From assembly GCA_944385425.1 (NCBI GenBank), contig CALWXD010000136.1, positions 1 to 32,349 on the forward strand: 32,349 nucleotides of DNA. The letters are read 5' to 3'. This stretch comes from an uncultured Oscillospiraceae bacterium (GTDB lineage: Bacteria > Bacillota > Clostridia > Oscillospirales > Oscillospiraceae). Positions 6,354 to 13,837 of this stretch are shown here, piece after piece (the first letter of the stretch is position 1; the number at the start of each line of letters is the position of its first letter). The notes beneath the pieces were generated by a model, which had not been told where the DNA came from, made no database searches, and saw nothing but the letters and a program-made list of their open reading frames with translations. Position numbers and translations under genes: made by a program.

Positions 6354-7072
6354 CCAGTGAAAGACTGTATGAGCTTCTGGGGGACCTTCGGGAGGAGCGC
6401 GTCCAGTCGGTCCGGCAGGCGGAAGTTCCCAGGCGGCGGCGCCGGCGGTGGTGGGCCGCGGCGGCGGCCTGCCTGTGCGCCGCTGTGCTCCTCGCCCTGC
6501 TGGCGCCGCCCCTCTCCCCCGCCGGCGTAACCACGGCCTCCGGCCTTCTCACCGTCACGGCCTACGCCTCCACCTCGGAGGAGACAGTGGTGATGGAGGA
6601 GGGGATCGACCTGCCGGCGGACTACCGATGGAGCCTCGCCATGAGCAGCCGGCCGGGCGTCCCCCTGGAGCTGACGGCGCCCGGCCACCCCGACGCCGCC
6701 TTTGAGATCGCCGCCGACGGGGGCGCCCTGCTCCTCTGGGAGGAGGGCCGAATCCTCCCCCAAACGCCGCCGTTTACCGCCGCCAACGGCACCACCATCT
6801 ACTGGACCAGCCTCATCGAAACCGAAGAGGGGACGCCGGCGGCCTACAGCGGCTCCACGGCCCATATCCAGGTAGTGGTCCGGGAGGAGGGGCACATCAT
6901 CGGCTACGCCGTGATCCAGATCTACCGTGAGGACGCGGAGTGGGCGGTCTACCGGGCCAGGCTGCTGCGGTCGGTATTCTTCCCGAAGGTGGATGGGGCC
7001 TACCAGGACATCTCCGCGTCCTATGTGGCCGGGGCGATCCAGGAGGTCAAGGCCCAGGCCGGCGGGGAATAA
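6350..7072 (+). CDS. Membrane-anchored partner of the ECF sigma factor, possible anti-sigma factor
   Basis: 240-residue protein with a short cytoplasmic segment (MTSERLYELLGDLREERV), a basic stop (RRRRRRWW, residues 28-35), one transmembrane helix (about 36-52) and an extracytoplasmic domain of about 185 residues. This is the topology of anti-sigma factors that hold an ECF sigma factor at the membrane. Its start overlaps the sigma gene stop by four bases. I see no zinc anti-sigma HxxxCxxC motif, and the outer domain matches nothing I can name. The anti-sigma role is inferred from topology and coupling. A strong terminator follows. Confidence 0.75.
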   Translation: MTSERLYELLGDLREERVQSVRQAEVPRRRRRRWWAAAAACLCAAVLLALLAPPLSPAGVTTASGLLTVTAYASTSEETVVMEEGIDLPADYRWSLAMSSRPGVPLELTAPGHPDAAFEIAADGGALLLWEEGRILPQTPPFTAANGTTIYWTSLIETEEGTPAAYSGSTAHIQVVVREEGHIIGYAVIQIYREDAEWAVYRARLLRSVFFPKVDGAYQDISASYVAGAIQEVKAQAGGE

Positions 7073-7108
7073 GCGCGCCCGGCTGTGCCGGGGCGGATGG
7101 AAATGAAA

Positions 7109-7141
7109 GGCGGGGCCGCCGGTCGGCGGCCCCGCCCTTTT
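7109..7141. terminator. Bidirectional terminator between sigma partner and serine hydrolase
   Basis: GGCGGGGCCGCC (7109-7120) pairs with GGCGGCCCCGCC (7125-7136) across a GGTC loop, followed by CTTTTC. On the minus strand TTTCATTT follows the stem. It separates two convergent genes. Confidence 0.8.
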
Positions 7142-7157
7142 CTGCGCAGGATCCGTT

Positions 7158-9206
7158 TTATTCCATGGTGATGCCGAACTGGGCGCCCGCGTCCCCGGCG
7201 AACACCACAACGCCGCCCTCCGGCAGCACCGCCTGGGTGTCGCCGTAGGTGTGGGAGGCGGCCACCAGCTGCAGGGCGCTGTCGTAGACATAGAACCCGC
7301 CGTCCTCCGGCAGCGTCACGGTCATGGTCCTGCCCGCGGCGTCCTCACCCACCAGGTACCAGCGGGCCTCGCCGTTGTCCAGCACCGTGCAGCGGGAACG
7401 GCTTCCGGCGTAAATCTCGCCGTAGCTCTCCATATCCCGGTAGATCCCGCCGTTGAGCTCCATGTACTCCACGCCGTCCTGGACATACATGTTGATGGCG
7501 CCGGCGTCCCGGCTGCCGGTGCCGGGGATCTGCAGCACCGGCAGGGCGCTGTCAGCGTCGGCAATCCGGTTGATGCTCACATAGCCCTCGGGGCTGCCCT
7601 GGAGGGACATCCCGGCAAAGACAGAGCTGAAGGTGTAGAGGGCGGAGGTGTAGTCCTCGTTGACCTGGACGTAGCCCTTCCCCTCCCGGGCCTCCCAGGC
7701 GGCCATGGCCGCATCGTCAGCGGTGGCGGCGGGGAGTTTCTCCAGGATGTACTCCGCGGAGTACAGGTTGGGGAGGCCGGGCAGCGCCGAATAGCCAAAC
7801 TGCTGGAGATAGATCTGGCCGTTGTCCTCCTCCACCAGGCGGACGGCTATGGAATCCGTCTCATCCTGGAAGGTGCCGTCAGCCCGGTAGGTGAAGAGCA
7901 GCGGCTCGGTGAGGCCCGCCATCATCAGGGACAGCGTGCCGTCCGCTGTGACCTCCACTGTGCCGATGCCGGTGGCGGAGCCGTAGGCGCCGGACCAGTC
8001 CGCCAGCTCCGCCGGCATGTCCGCCGCGGGGGAGGCCGTGATCTGGCCGGTGGGGTTCACGTCGATCCCCTCCTCCGCCAGGGCGTCGATGAGGATCTGG
8101 CTGGCGGCCATCTCGTTGTAGGTGGAGACGCCGCCGCTGGTGAGCACCGCCGCCGCCATGTCATACTCCGGCAGCACCACCAGCCCCGCGTGGTAGACCA
8201 GGGAGTCGCCGCCCTTCACCAGGGCCTGGATGCCGCTGGCGCTGAAGGGGAAGAACTCCACCGCGTCCCAGCCCAGGCCGTAGGACAGGACGCTCCCCTC
8301 GCTGTCGTCGGGCCACATGCCGTTAAGGCACTCCTGGCCGCTCATGGCCGCAAGGCTCTCCCCGGTCAAAAGCCCCTCGCCGCACAGCGCGCCGCCAAAG
8401 GCGGCAAGGTCGCTGGCAGAGGCGTACATCCCGCCGGTGGCCACGATGTTGATCGTCTCCGGCGGCAGCTCCCGCACGTCCTGGCCCAGGTAGGTCTTGG
8501 CCAGGAGGCTCCAGTCAAAGTCATCCTGGGGGGCGAAGGTGGCCGAAAGGCCCAGGGGGCCGGTGATCTCCTGGCGGACAAACCGGGCGAAGGACATGCC
8601 GCTGACGGCCTCGATCACCAGCTGGGCCAGGGTGAACCCGTCGTTGCAGTAGACGCTGTAGGCGCCGGGGTCCGCCTGGAGGGACTGGGTGGAGAGGCGC
8701 TCCAGCAGGTCCTCGGTGGCGGAGAGGTTGTCCGGGTCATTCAGGAGGAAGCTGTTCACTATGGTCCCGCCCATGAGGCCGGAGGAGTGGTTGAGGAGCA
8801 TCCGCACCGTGATGTCCCGGTAGCGGCTGTCGGCCATGGTGAAGTCCGGGAGATAGGTGGTCACCGGCTCGTCCAGGTCCACCTCCCCCTCCTCCGCCAG
8901 GCGCAGCATGGCCACAGCGGCGTACACCTTGCTCACCGAGCCGATGCCGTAGAGGTTGTCGTCGGTCAAAAGGCGGTTTTCCGACTTGGAGTAGACGCCG
9001 GAGGTGCCGGAGAGGACGATCTCCCCGTCCTGCCACAGGGCATACTGCCCGGAGATGGCGCCGCCATAGGTCATGGCGGTCTCCAGGGCCGCCCGGGCCG
9101 AATCCGTCCGGTCCTCCTCCGCGGCGAAGGCCGGCAGCGCCAGGGCCGCCAGCAGCGCCAGCGTCAAGGCCAGGGCGGAAAGCCGCCGTTTTACGATCTG
9201 CATCAT
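7158..9206 (-). CDS. Secreted serine hydrolase, class C beta-lactamase / penicillin-binding-like fold
   Basis: 682-residue exported protein with a signal peptide (LALTLALLAALALPAFAA, cleavage near residue 29). The catalytic domain shows the three motifs of the family: SVSK (nucleophile S90, K93), YCN (186-188) and HAG (339-341). Substrates in this family range from peptidoglycan peptides to D-amino-acid peptides and esters; nothing here fixes which. After about residue 385 there are some 300 more residues, beta-rich and in two parts, so the protein is far longer than a 350-400 residue catalytic unit. The ATG follows an AAGGAAGGG ribosome binding site and a fully consensus promoter lies upstream. 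Monocistronic. No resistance role can be claimed. Confidence 0.87.
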   Translation of the reverse strand: MMQIVKRRLSALALTLALLAALALPAFAAEEDRTDSARAALETAMTYGGAISGQYALWQDGEIVLSGTSGVYSKSENRLLTDDNLYGIGSVSKVYAAVAMLRLAEEGEVDLDEPVTTYLPDFTMADSRYRDITVRMLLNHSSGLMGGTIVNSFLLNDPDNLSATEDLLERLSTQSLQADPGAYSVYCNDGFTLAQLVIEAVSGMSFARFVRQEITGPLGLSATFAPQDDFDWSLLAKTYLGQDVRELPPETINIVATGGMYASASDLAAFGGALCGEGLLTGESLAAMSGQECLNGMWPDDSEGSVLSYGLGWDAVEFFPFSASGIQALVKGGDSLVYHAGLVVLPEYDMAAAVLTSGGVSTYNEMAASQILIDALAEEGIDVNPTGQITASPAADMPAELADWSGAYGSATGIGTVEVTADGTLSLMMAGLTEPLLFTYRADGTFQDETDSIAVRLVEEDNGQIYLQQFGYSALPGLPNLYSAEYILEKLPAATADDAAMAAWEAREGKGYVQVNEDYTSALYTFSSVFAGMSLQGSPEGYVSINRIADADSALPVLQIPGTGSRDAGAINMYVQDGVEYMELNGGIYRDMESYGEIYAGSRSRCTVLDNGEARWYLVGEDAAGRTMTVTLPEDGGFYVYDSALQLVAASHTYGDTQAVLPEGGVVVFAGDAGAQFGITME

Positions 9207-9243
9207 AGGTCCCTTCCTTTCTCATTTAGGGTTGCTACAGCAC

Positions 9244-9271
9244 ATTATACGAAAATTTCCTTCCTTGTCAA
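9244..9271 (-). promoter_or_regulatory. Consensus promoter of the serine hydrolase gene
   Basis: On the minus strand, a perfect TTGACA (9271-9266) and perfect TATAAT (9249-9244) with a 16-base spacer, about 38 bases before the start codon. Confidence 0.85.
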
Positions 9272-9285
9272 CCAGGGGTCCTTAT

Positions 9286-9339
9286 GGAAAAATGTGCTTG
9301 AAAAGCACATTTTTCCCTGCTGTGGAAGAAACAGCAGGG
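9286..9339. repeat. Two adjacent hairpins upstream of the serine hydrolase promoter
   Basis: A perfect 14-bp stem, GGAAAAATGTGCTT (9286-9299) with AAGCACATTTTTCC (9303-9316), is followed directly by a 9-bp stem, CCCTGCTGT (9315-9323) with ACAGCAGGG (9331-9339). The stems share two bases, so they cannot both form fully. The first begins 15 bases upstream of the -35 box on the minus strand and could also act as a second minus-strand terminator (T5 run). AT-richer than its surroundings. Confidence 0.7.
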
Positions 9340-9413
9340 AAAATTTGTCAATTTATGGGGGCTGTAATGGACACGGCACAGGGCGCGCCCGCTGCTTTTC
9401 CCGGAGATTTGGC

Positions 9414-9450
9414 AAAAAAATCCCCCGGCAGGCGCAGTGCCCGCCGGGGG
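9414..9450 (-). terminator. Terminator of the trx-rhodanese-CoADR-rbr operon
   Basis: On the minus strand, CCCCCGGCGGGC and GCCTGCCGGGGG form a stem (9450-9421) followed by a run of seven T residues (9420-9414). It lies 28 bases after the rubrerythrin stop. Confidence 0.85.
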
Positions 9451-9477
9451 TGACAAGATCCCGCTAAGAAATCGCTT

Positions 9478-10017
9478 TTAATAGTTCTCCGCCTTGATGG
9501 CAAAGTAGGCCTTGGGGTGGGCGCAGACAGGGCAGACCTCCGGCGGCTCCTTGCCGATGACGATGTGGCCGCAGTTGGCGCACTGCCAGATGGTGTCCCC
9601 GTCCCGGGAGAAGACCAGGCCGCCCTCAATGTTGGCCAGGAGCTTGCGGTAGCGCTCCTCGTGCTCCTTCTCAATGGCGGCCACGCCGCGGAACAGCCGG
9701 GCGATGTCGGTAAAGCCCTCGGCCTCGGCCTCCTTGGCGAAGGTGTCGTACATGTCGGTCCACTCGTAGTTCTCGCCGGCAGCGGCGTCCGCCAGGTTGT
9801 CCATGGTGGCGGGGACGGCGCCGTCGTGGAGAAGCTTAAACCAGATCTTCGCGTGCTCCTTCTCGTTGTGGGCGGTCTCCTGGAAGATGGCGGCGATCTG
9901 CTCGTAGCCGTCCTTCTTCGCCCGGGAGGCGTAGTACTGGTACTTGGTATGGGCCTGGCTCTCGCCGGCAAAGGCGGCCATCAAATTGGCCTCGGTCTTG
10001 CTGCCTTTCAGGTTCAT
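9478..10017 (-). CDS. rbr: Rubrerythrin
   Basis: Non-heme di-iron peroxidase that reduces hydrogen peroxide in anaerobes. The 179-residue protein has the ferritin-like di-iron domain with E19 (AGESQAH), ENEKEH-type helix residues E52 and H55, and the second E116-x-x-H119 (IEKEHE). A rubredoxin-like domain with CANC (146-149) and CPVC (162-165) follows. Full length for the family. The ATG has GAGGAG upstream and the gene starts 43 bases after the CoA-disulfide reductase stop, with no terminator between, so it is probably the last gene of that operon. The context indicates a joint oxidative-stress and thiol role. Confidence 0.95.
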   Translation of the reverse strand: MNLKGSKTEANLMAAFAGESQAHTKYQYYASRAKKDGYEQIAAIFQETAHNEKEHAKIWFKLLHDGAVPATMDNLADAAAGENYEWTDMYDTFAKEAEAEGFTDIARLFRGVAAIEKEHEERYRKLLANIEGGLVFSRDGDTIWQCANCGHIVIGKEPPEVCPVCAHPKAYFAIKAENY

Positions 10018-10060
10018 GGGAATCTCCTCACTTTCTCTCTGCGTCGAACGATTGGTGGAT

Positions 10061-11749
10061 TCACTTCAGTCCGCAGGGGCCTGTCCCCTCCGGCGGGAGG
10101 CCCTGGTCCTGCATCACCATGGCGTAGAACCCATAGCCTCCAGATAGATTGTAGCATTCATAGCCCTCTCCTGTCAACATCCGGCAGGCGAGATAGCTGC
10201 GAAGTCCGCTCTGGCAGTTGACATAGATGGGCCGGCCGGCCGGCAGCTCCTGCATGTGGCCGCGCAGCTCGTCCACGGGGATGTGGACGGCCCCCCCGAT
10301 GTGGCCCCGGTCCCACTCGCCCCGGGTGCGGACGTCCAGGAGGAAGGCCCCCTCCGCCCGGAGCTTTGCCACGTCGCTCCAGTGGAACTGGCGGACCTTG
10401 CCGGTGAGGACGTTTTCGATGACATAGCCGATGACGTTCACCGGGTCCTTGGCCGAGGAGTAGGGCGGGGCGTAGCTGAGGTCCAGCTCCGTCAGATCCT
10501 GGGCGGTCATACGGGCGCGGATGGCGGCGGCCAGCACGTCGATGCGCTTATCCACCCCGTCATAGCCGATGATCTGCCCGCCCAGGATCCGGCCGGTGGG
10601 GGTCTCAAAGAGCACCTTCACCACCATGCTCCTGGCGCCGGGGTAGTACGTCGCGTGGGAGCTGACGGTGATAACCGCCTTGTCATAGGAGAGGCCCGCG
10701 GCCCTGGCGGCGCTCTCGTTGAGGCCGGTCACCGCCGCCGTCATGTCAAAGACCTTGATCACCGAGGAGCCCTGGGCGCCGGTGTAGCGGCTGTCGCCGC
10801 CGGCCATGTTGTCCGCGGCGATGCGGCCCTGCTTGTTGGCCGGGCCGGCCAGGGCCACGCTGGTCCTGGCGCCGGTGACAAAGTTGGTGATCTCCACCGC
10901 GTCGCCCACGGCGTAGATGTCCGGGCGGGAGGTCTCCATCCGGTCGTTGACCACGATGGCCCCCCGGCGGTTCACCTCCAGCCCCGCCGCCGCGGCCAGG
11001 CTGCCGTCGGGCTGGACGCCCACGGCCAAAATCACCAGGTCCGCCGTGAGCGTCTCCCTGCCGGGGACCTCCACCGCCACCCGGTCCCCACAGGGGCGGA
11101 GGGCGGAGGGCGTGGCGTTCAGCCGCAGGTCCACCCCGGCGGAGCGGAGCTTTGCGTGGATCAGGCCCGCCATGTCCCGGTCAAAGGGCTTCATCACCTG
11201 GCCCGACCGCTGGAACAAGGTCACGGCGATGCCCTGGCGGATGAGGTTCTCCGCCATCTCCAGGCCGATGAACCCGCCGCCGGAGATCACCGCTGTTTTC
11301 GGATGCTCCCGGGCGATAAAGTCGTGGATGCGGAAGGTGTCCTCCACGGTGCGCAGGGTGAAGACCCGGGGCCCGTCCACGCCGGGGATGTTGGGCCGGA
11401 TGGGCTTTGCCCCCGGGGAGAGGAGGAGCTTGTCATAGCGCTCCTCATAGACCCGGCCGCTGGCCAGGTCCCGGACCTGGACGGCCTTCTCCTCCGGCCG
11501 CAGGGCGGTCACCTCGTGGCGGACCCGCACGTCGATGTTGAACCGGCGGCGGAAGCTCTCCGGCGTCTGCAGGGTCAAGGCGGCGGGATCGGTGATCTCC
11601 CCGCCGATGTAGTAGGGCAGGCCGCAGTTGGCGTAGGAGACATAGCCGGAGCGCTCCAGGATCACGATCTCCGCCTTCTCGTCCAGCCGGCGCAGGCGGG
11701 CCGCGGCGGTGGCGCCGCCGGCCACCCCGCCCACAATCACTACCTTCAT
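10061..11749 (-). CDS. CoA-disulfide reductase-like FAD oxidoreductase with C-terminal rhodanese domain
   Basis: Flavoprotein of 562 residues. The N-terminus [20 protein letters not shown] is the FAD-binding Rossmann motif. [13 protein letters not shown] holds the single redox-active cysteine (C42) of the CoA-disulfide reductase / NADH oxidase group. [16 protein letters not shown] is the NAD(P)H-binding fold and [10 protein letters not shown] the second FAD contact. From about residue 455 comes a rhodanese domain ([23 protein letters not shown]) with active-site loop CQSGLRS (C512). Fusions of this type reduce CoA disulfide or CoA persulfide and polysulfide with NAD(P)H. The start follows the preceding rhodanese gene with no gap. 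The exact substrate cannot be read from sequence. Confidence 0.92.
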   Translation of the reverse strand: MKVVIVGGVAGGATAAARLRRLDEKAEIVILERSGYVSYANCGLPYYIGGEITDPAALTLQTPESFRRRFNIDVRVRHEVTALRPEEKAVQVRDLASGRVYEERYDKLLLSPGAKPIRPNIPGVDGPRVFTLRTVEDTFRIHDFIAREHPKTAVISGGGFIGLEMAENLIRQGIAVTLFQRSGQVMKPFDRDMAGLIHAKLRSAGVDLRLNATPSALRPCGDRVAVEVPGRETLTADLVILAVGVQPDGSLAAAAGLEVNRRGAIVVNDRMETSRPDIYAVGDAVEITNFVTGARTSVALAGPANKQGRIAADNMAGGDSRYTGAQGSSVIKVFDMTAAVTGLNESAARAAGLSYDKAVITVSSHATYYPGARSMVVKVLFETPTGRILGGQIIGYDGVDKRIDVLAAAIRARMTAQDLTELDLSYAPPYSSAKDPVNVIGYVIENVLTGKVRQFHWSDVAKLRAEGAFLLDVRTRGEWDRGHIGGAVHIPVDELRGHMQELPAGRPIYVNCQSGLRSYLACRMLTGEGYECYNLSGGYGFYAMVMQDQGLPPEGTGPCGLK

Positions 11750-12073
11750 TTACGCTCCTTTCTCCACTGGGCCCCGCCAGGCGGCGATGCCCCCGATGCT
11801 CTTCCCGTTGGTATAGCCCATGCCCCTCAGCGCGCTGAGGGCGCTGACAGCTCTGGCGCCGCTCTGGCAGTAGATGAAGAGGGGGGTGTCCGCGGCGGCC
11901 AGGCCGCCGATCTCCCCCAGGCGGCTGAGGGGCAGGTTGACGCTGCCGGCGATGTGCCCGGCGGCGTACTCCGCCTCTGTCCGCACGTCCAGCAGCACCG
12001 CCCCCGCCGTCTCCCGGCACTGCTGGACGCCGGCGTTGATGTCGGCGGGGCGGAGGAGGTCAAAAATACTCAT
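11750..12073 (-). CDS. Single-domain rhodanese (sulfurtransferase)
   Basis: 107-residue rhodanese, probably moving sulfane sulfur between thiols. It has AVLLDVRTEAEYAAGHIAGSVNLP, then FIYCQSGARA with the active-site cysteine C69 in a six-residue loop typical of thiosulfate or polysulfide sulfurtransferases. I start it at the ATG at 12073, which overlaps the thioredoxin stop as ATGA; the frame is open to 12292 but that stretch is thioredoxin coding. It is followed without gap by the CoA-disulfide reductase that carries its own rhodanese domain, so two sulfur-carrying cysteines are made together. Full length for a single-domain family member. Confidence 0.92.
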   Translation of the reverse strand: MSIFDLLRPADINAGVQQCRETAGAVLLDVRTEAEYAAGHIAGSVNLPLSRLGEIGGLAAADTPLFIYCQSGARAVSALSALRGMGYTNGKSIGGIAAWRGPVEKGA

Positions 12074-12381
12074 CGGAAGAGCTCCACCACCTTGGCCTTG
12101 GGCTGCAGGCCCACGGAGCGGCTCGTCATCTGGCCGTTTCGGAACACCAGCATGGTGGGGATGGAGGCCACGCCGAACCGGCTGGCAAGGTCCATCTCCT
12201 CGTCGATGTTTACCTTGGCCACGACCACATCGTCCGGGTGCTCCGCGGCCACCTCCTCCAGGATGGGGCCCAGCATGCGGCAGGGGCCGCACCAGGGCGC
12301 CCAGAAATCCACCAGCACCGGGCGGTCCGCGCCGCGGATCGTCTCGTCAAAATTGCTCTGCGTCAAATGCAACACTGCCAT
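12070..12381 (-). CDS. trxA: Thioredoxin
   Basis: 103-residue thioredoxin with the canonical WCGPC active site (C31, C34) in VLVDFWAPWCGPCRM, the cis-proline segment SIPTMLVFRNGQ, and normal length. It keeps cytoplasmic protein thiols reduced; its electron donor, a thioredoxin reductase, is not in this window. First gene of the operon with the rhodanese and the CoA-disulfide reductase, with an AAAGGAG ribosome binding site. A promoter with a Crp-type palindrome lies directly upstream. The context suggests a dedicated role in persulfide or polysulfide handling, perhaps as reductant for the rhodanese, beyond general housekeeping. Confidence 0.95.
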   Translation of the reverse strand: MAVLHLTQSNFDETIRGADRPVLVDFWAPWCGPCRMLGPILEEVAAEHPDDVVVAKVNIDEEMDLASRFGVASIPTMLVFRNGQMTSRSVGLQPKAKVVELFR

Positions 12382-12418
12382 GGAACATTCTCCTTTCGGT
12401 TTCTTGGTTTCTGGCCTT

Positions 12419-12424
12419 AGTATA
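12419..12424 (-). promoter_or_regulatory. -10 box of the trx operon promoter, without a recognisable -35
   Basis: TATACT on the minus strand. The base positions where a -35 should lie (12447-12442) read CAGAAA, far from TTGACA. The Crp-type palindrome overlaps that position, which is the design of an activator-dependent promoter. An A5T5 tract near 12469-12478 could act as an UP element. Confidence 0.6.
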
Positions 12425-12445
12425 CCCCACCGCCGGCCGGCTTTC

Positions 12446-12461
12446 TGTGACCGCGGTCACA
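12446..12461 (-). promoter_or_regulatory. Crp/Fnr-type operator, class II position
   Basis: TGTGACCGCGGTCACA is a perfect 16-base palindrome and an exact match to the CRP consensus TGTGA-N6-TCACA. Flanking GGCTT and AAGCC extend the dyad with a two-base offset. Its centre is about 41.5 bases upstream of the start point predicted from the -10 box. A Crp/Fnr regulator with a CRP-like recognition helix is encoded 570 bases further upstream. Confidence 0.8.
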
Positions 12462-12513
12462 AAGCCGAAAAATTTTTACGGCGGCGGGCCGCTGTGTCCG
12501 ACTGGGCCGGCGC

Positions 12514-13011
12514 TTACGTCTCCAGGCGGCGGGCATACTCCAGCTCCCGCAGCTGCCGCCCGCCGATCTCGTCGGCCAGGGCGGCGCCGGTGGGGGAGAA
12601 CCCCTGCCGCTCATAGAAGGCCCTGGCCCGGCGGTTTTCCTCCAGCACCCAGAGGGCCGCCTCCCGGCACCCCATCTCCCGCAGCCGCTCCAGGGCGGCC
12701 TCCAGCAGCGCCTTCCCCAGCCCCCGGCCCCAGTAGTCCGGCAGCAGGTAGAGGGAGATCAGCTCCCCGCGCCTTTGCGGCGCGGCCTGCCGGGCGGGGC
12801 CGCAGGCGGCGGTCCCCGCCAGCCGCTGCCCATCCAGCAGCAGGAGGGACTCCGCCCTGCCACCGGTGAGAAAGCCGCACCACCGGTCCTCCGCCATTTC
12901 ATCCAAAAATGCCTGGGGAACGATCCCCCGGTAGGCGGCGCGCCAGCTCGCCCGATAGACGCGGCTCACCGCCAGCGCGTCGTCCCCCGGCCCCAGGCGC
13001 CGGATCTCCAC
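12514..13011 (-). CDS. GNAT-family N-acetyltransferase
   Basis: 165-residue acetyl-CoA-dependent acetyltransferase of unknown substrate. ISLYLLPDYWGRGLGKALLEAALERL carries the acetyl-CoA pyrophosphate-binding motif (R/QxxGxG/A as GRGLGK). The C-terminal LWVLEENRRARAFYERQGF is the motif B signature of the family. The N-terminus (VSRVYRASWRAAYRGIVPQAFLDEM in outline) resembles GNAT proteins that act on small molecules or amino acids. The start is GTG at 13011 with a GAGGGGG ribosome binding site, 16 bases after the Crp/Fnr gene stop, so the two are probably co-transcribed. No link with the redox operon is evident. Confidence 0.88.
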   Translation of the reverse strand: MEIRRLGPGDDALAVSRVYRASWRAAYRGIVPQAFLDEMAEDRWCGFLTGGRAESLLLLDGQRLAGTAACGPARQAAPQRRGELISLYLLPDYWGRGLGKALLEAALERLREMGCREAALWVLEENRRARAFYERQGFSPTGAALADEIGGRQLRELEYARRLET

Positions 13012-13027
13012 CGTCTCGTCCCCCTCT

Positions 13028-13687
13028 CTATTCCCCCAGCCGCTCCAGGGCCCCGGGATCCTTCACCAGGAGGCTGCCCCGGCGGACCTCCACCAGCCCC
13101 TCCCGGGCAAACCGGCGGAGCATCCGGGTCACCACCTCCCGGGCAGACCCCAGGTCCCGGGCGATCTGCTCGTGGGTCAGCTTGAGCTCCCCGCCGCCGG
13201 CGCGGCGGCAAGCCCCCGCCAGGTACAGGGCCAGGCGGCGGTCAAAGCCCATGAACAAGATCTGCTGCATCACCCACAGCACCTCGGAAAACCGCTCCGC
13301 CGCCATCTCATAGAGGAAACAGCGGACGTGGAGATTCTCCTCCGTCAGGCGGCCAAAGGCCCCTGAGCTGAGGATCAGCAGTTCCGTCTCCTCCTCCGCC
13401 ACCAGGTTGGTCTCAAAGGTGATCTGGCTCATGACGCAGGCGGCGGAGAGGACGCACGCCTCCCCCGGCTCCACCCGGAAGATGGTGACCTCCCGCCCCT
13501 CCTCCGACAGGAGGTAGGCCCGGAGACACCCCCGCACCACCTGCACCAGGCCCAGGCAGTCGCCGCTGTGGAGCACCGCCGCCCCCTTTGGGAATGCCGC
13601 GCGTCGGGTGTTCTGCTCCACCAGCTGCCGCTCCTCCCCCGTCAGGTGCTCCCAGCCGGGCAGACGCAGCAGCGTTTCCACATCCAT
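13028..13687 (-). CDS. Crp/Fnr-family transcriptional regulator
   Basis: 219-residue regulator with an N-terminal cyclic-nucleotide-binding-like beta barrel (about 20-115), a long dimer helix (about 118-145) and a C-terminal winged helix (KLTHEQIARDLGSAREVVTRMLRRF). The recognition helix has R183, E184 and R188, matching the RExxxR pattern with which E. coli CRP reads TGTGA half-sites. The Fnr cysteine cluster CxxCxxxxxC is absent, so an iron-sulfur oxygen sensor of that type is unlikely. Cysteines 78 and 84 (EACVLSAACVM) could respond to redox or sulfur species, though this is speculative. A perfect TGTGA-N6-TCACA site precedes the neighbouring trx operon, its likely target. Confidence 0.92.
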   Translation of the reverse strand: MDVETLLRLPGWEHLTGEERQLVEQNTRRAAFPKGAAVLHSGDCLGLVQVVRGCLRAYLLSEEGREVTIFRVEPGEACVLSAACVMSQITFETNLVAEEETELLILSSGAFGRLTEENLHVRCFLYEMAAERFSEVLWVMQQILFMGFDRRLALYLAGACRRAGGGELKLTHEQIARDLGSAREVVTRMLRRFAREGLVEVRRGSLLVKDPGALERLGE

Positions 13688-13718
13688 GGATCCATCCCCC
13701 CATTCCGTTCTCCCCTAT

Positions 13719-13747
13719 ACTCTATCACACCCGTCCGTTTCCCGCAA
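13719..13747 (-). promoter_or_regulatory. Predicted promoter of the Crp/Fnr-GNAT unit
   Basis: On the minus strand, TTGCGG (13747-13742) and TAGAGT (13724-13719) are 17 bases apart, with TG one base before the -10 (extended -10). A lone TGTGA half-site lies in the spacer, which might allow self-regulation. Confidence 0.45.
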
Positions 13748-13788
13748 GGCGGGAGTTGTTTCTCCCGGCCGGCGGTCCCCCCGCCACG

Positions 13789-13822
13789 GGGAAGGCCCCG
13801 GGCAGATGCCCGGGGCCTTCCC
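13789..13822. terminator. Terminator-like hairpin after glutamine synthetase
   Basis: Perfect 15-bp stem (13789-13803 with 13808-13822) and loop AGAT, 16 bases after the glutamine synthetase stop. The minus-strand side lacks a T-run, so termination may be inefficient. Confidence 0.6.
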
Positions 13823-13837
13823 TCTCATGATCCGGTT

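Noticed and set aside
7158..9206. Antibiotic-resistance beta-lactamase
   Set aside because: The three motifs define a broad serine hydrolase fold; length and accessory domains do not match class C resistance enzymes.
7251..9467. A 738-codon open frame on the plus strand opposite the serine hydrolase
   Set aside because: Antisense shadow of a GC-rich gene with clear catalytic motifs and signal peptide on the minus strand. Its translation is low-complexity Gly/Ala/Val/His with no motif.
406..12073. Several four-base gene overlaps (ortA/ortB, sigma/partner, trx/rhodanese) as possible frameshifts
   Set aside because: They are ordinary ATGA stop-start overlaps; each downstream protein begins with its normal family N-terminus.
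10256..12616. A 786-codon plus-strand frame opposite CoADR, rhodanese and thioredoxin
   Set aside because: The minus-strand genes have intact active sites and coupled starts; the long opposite frame is a composition effect.
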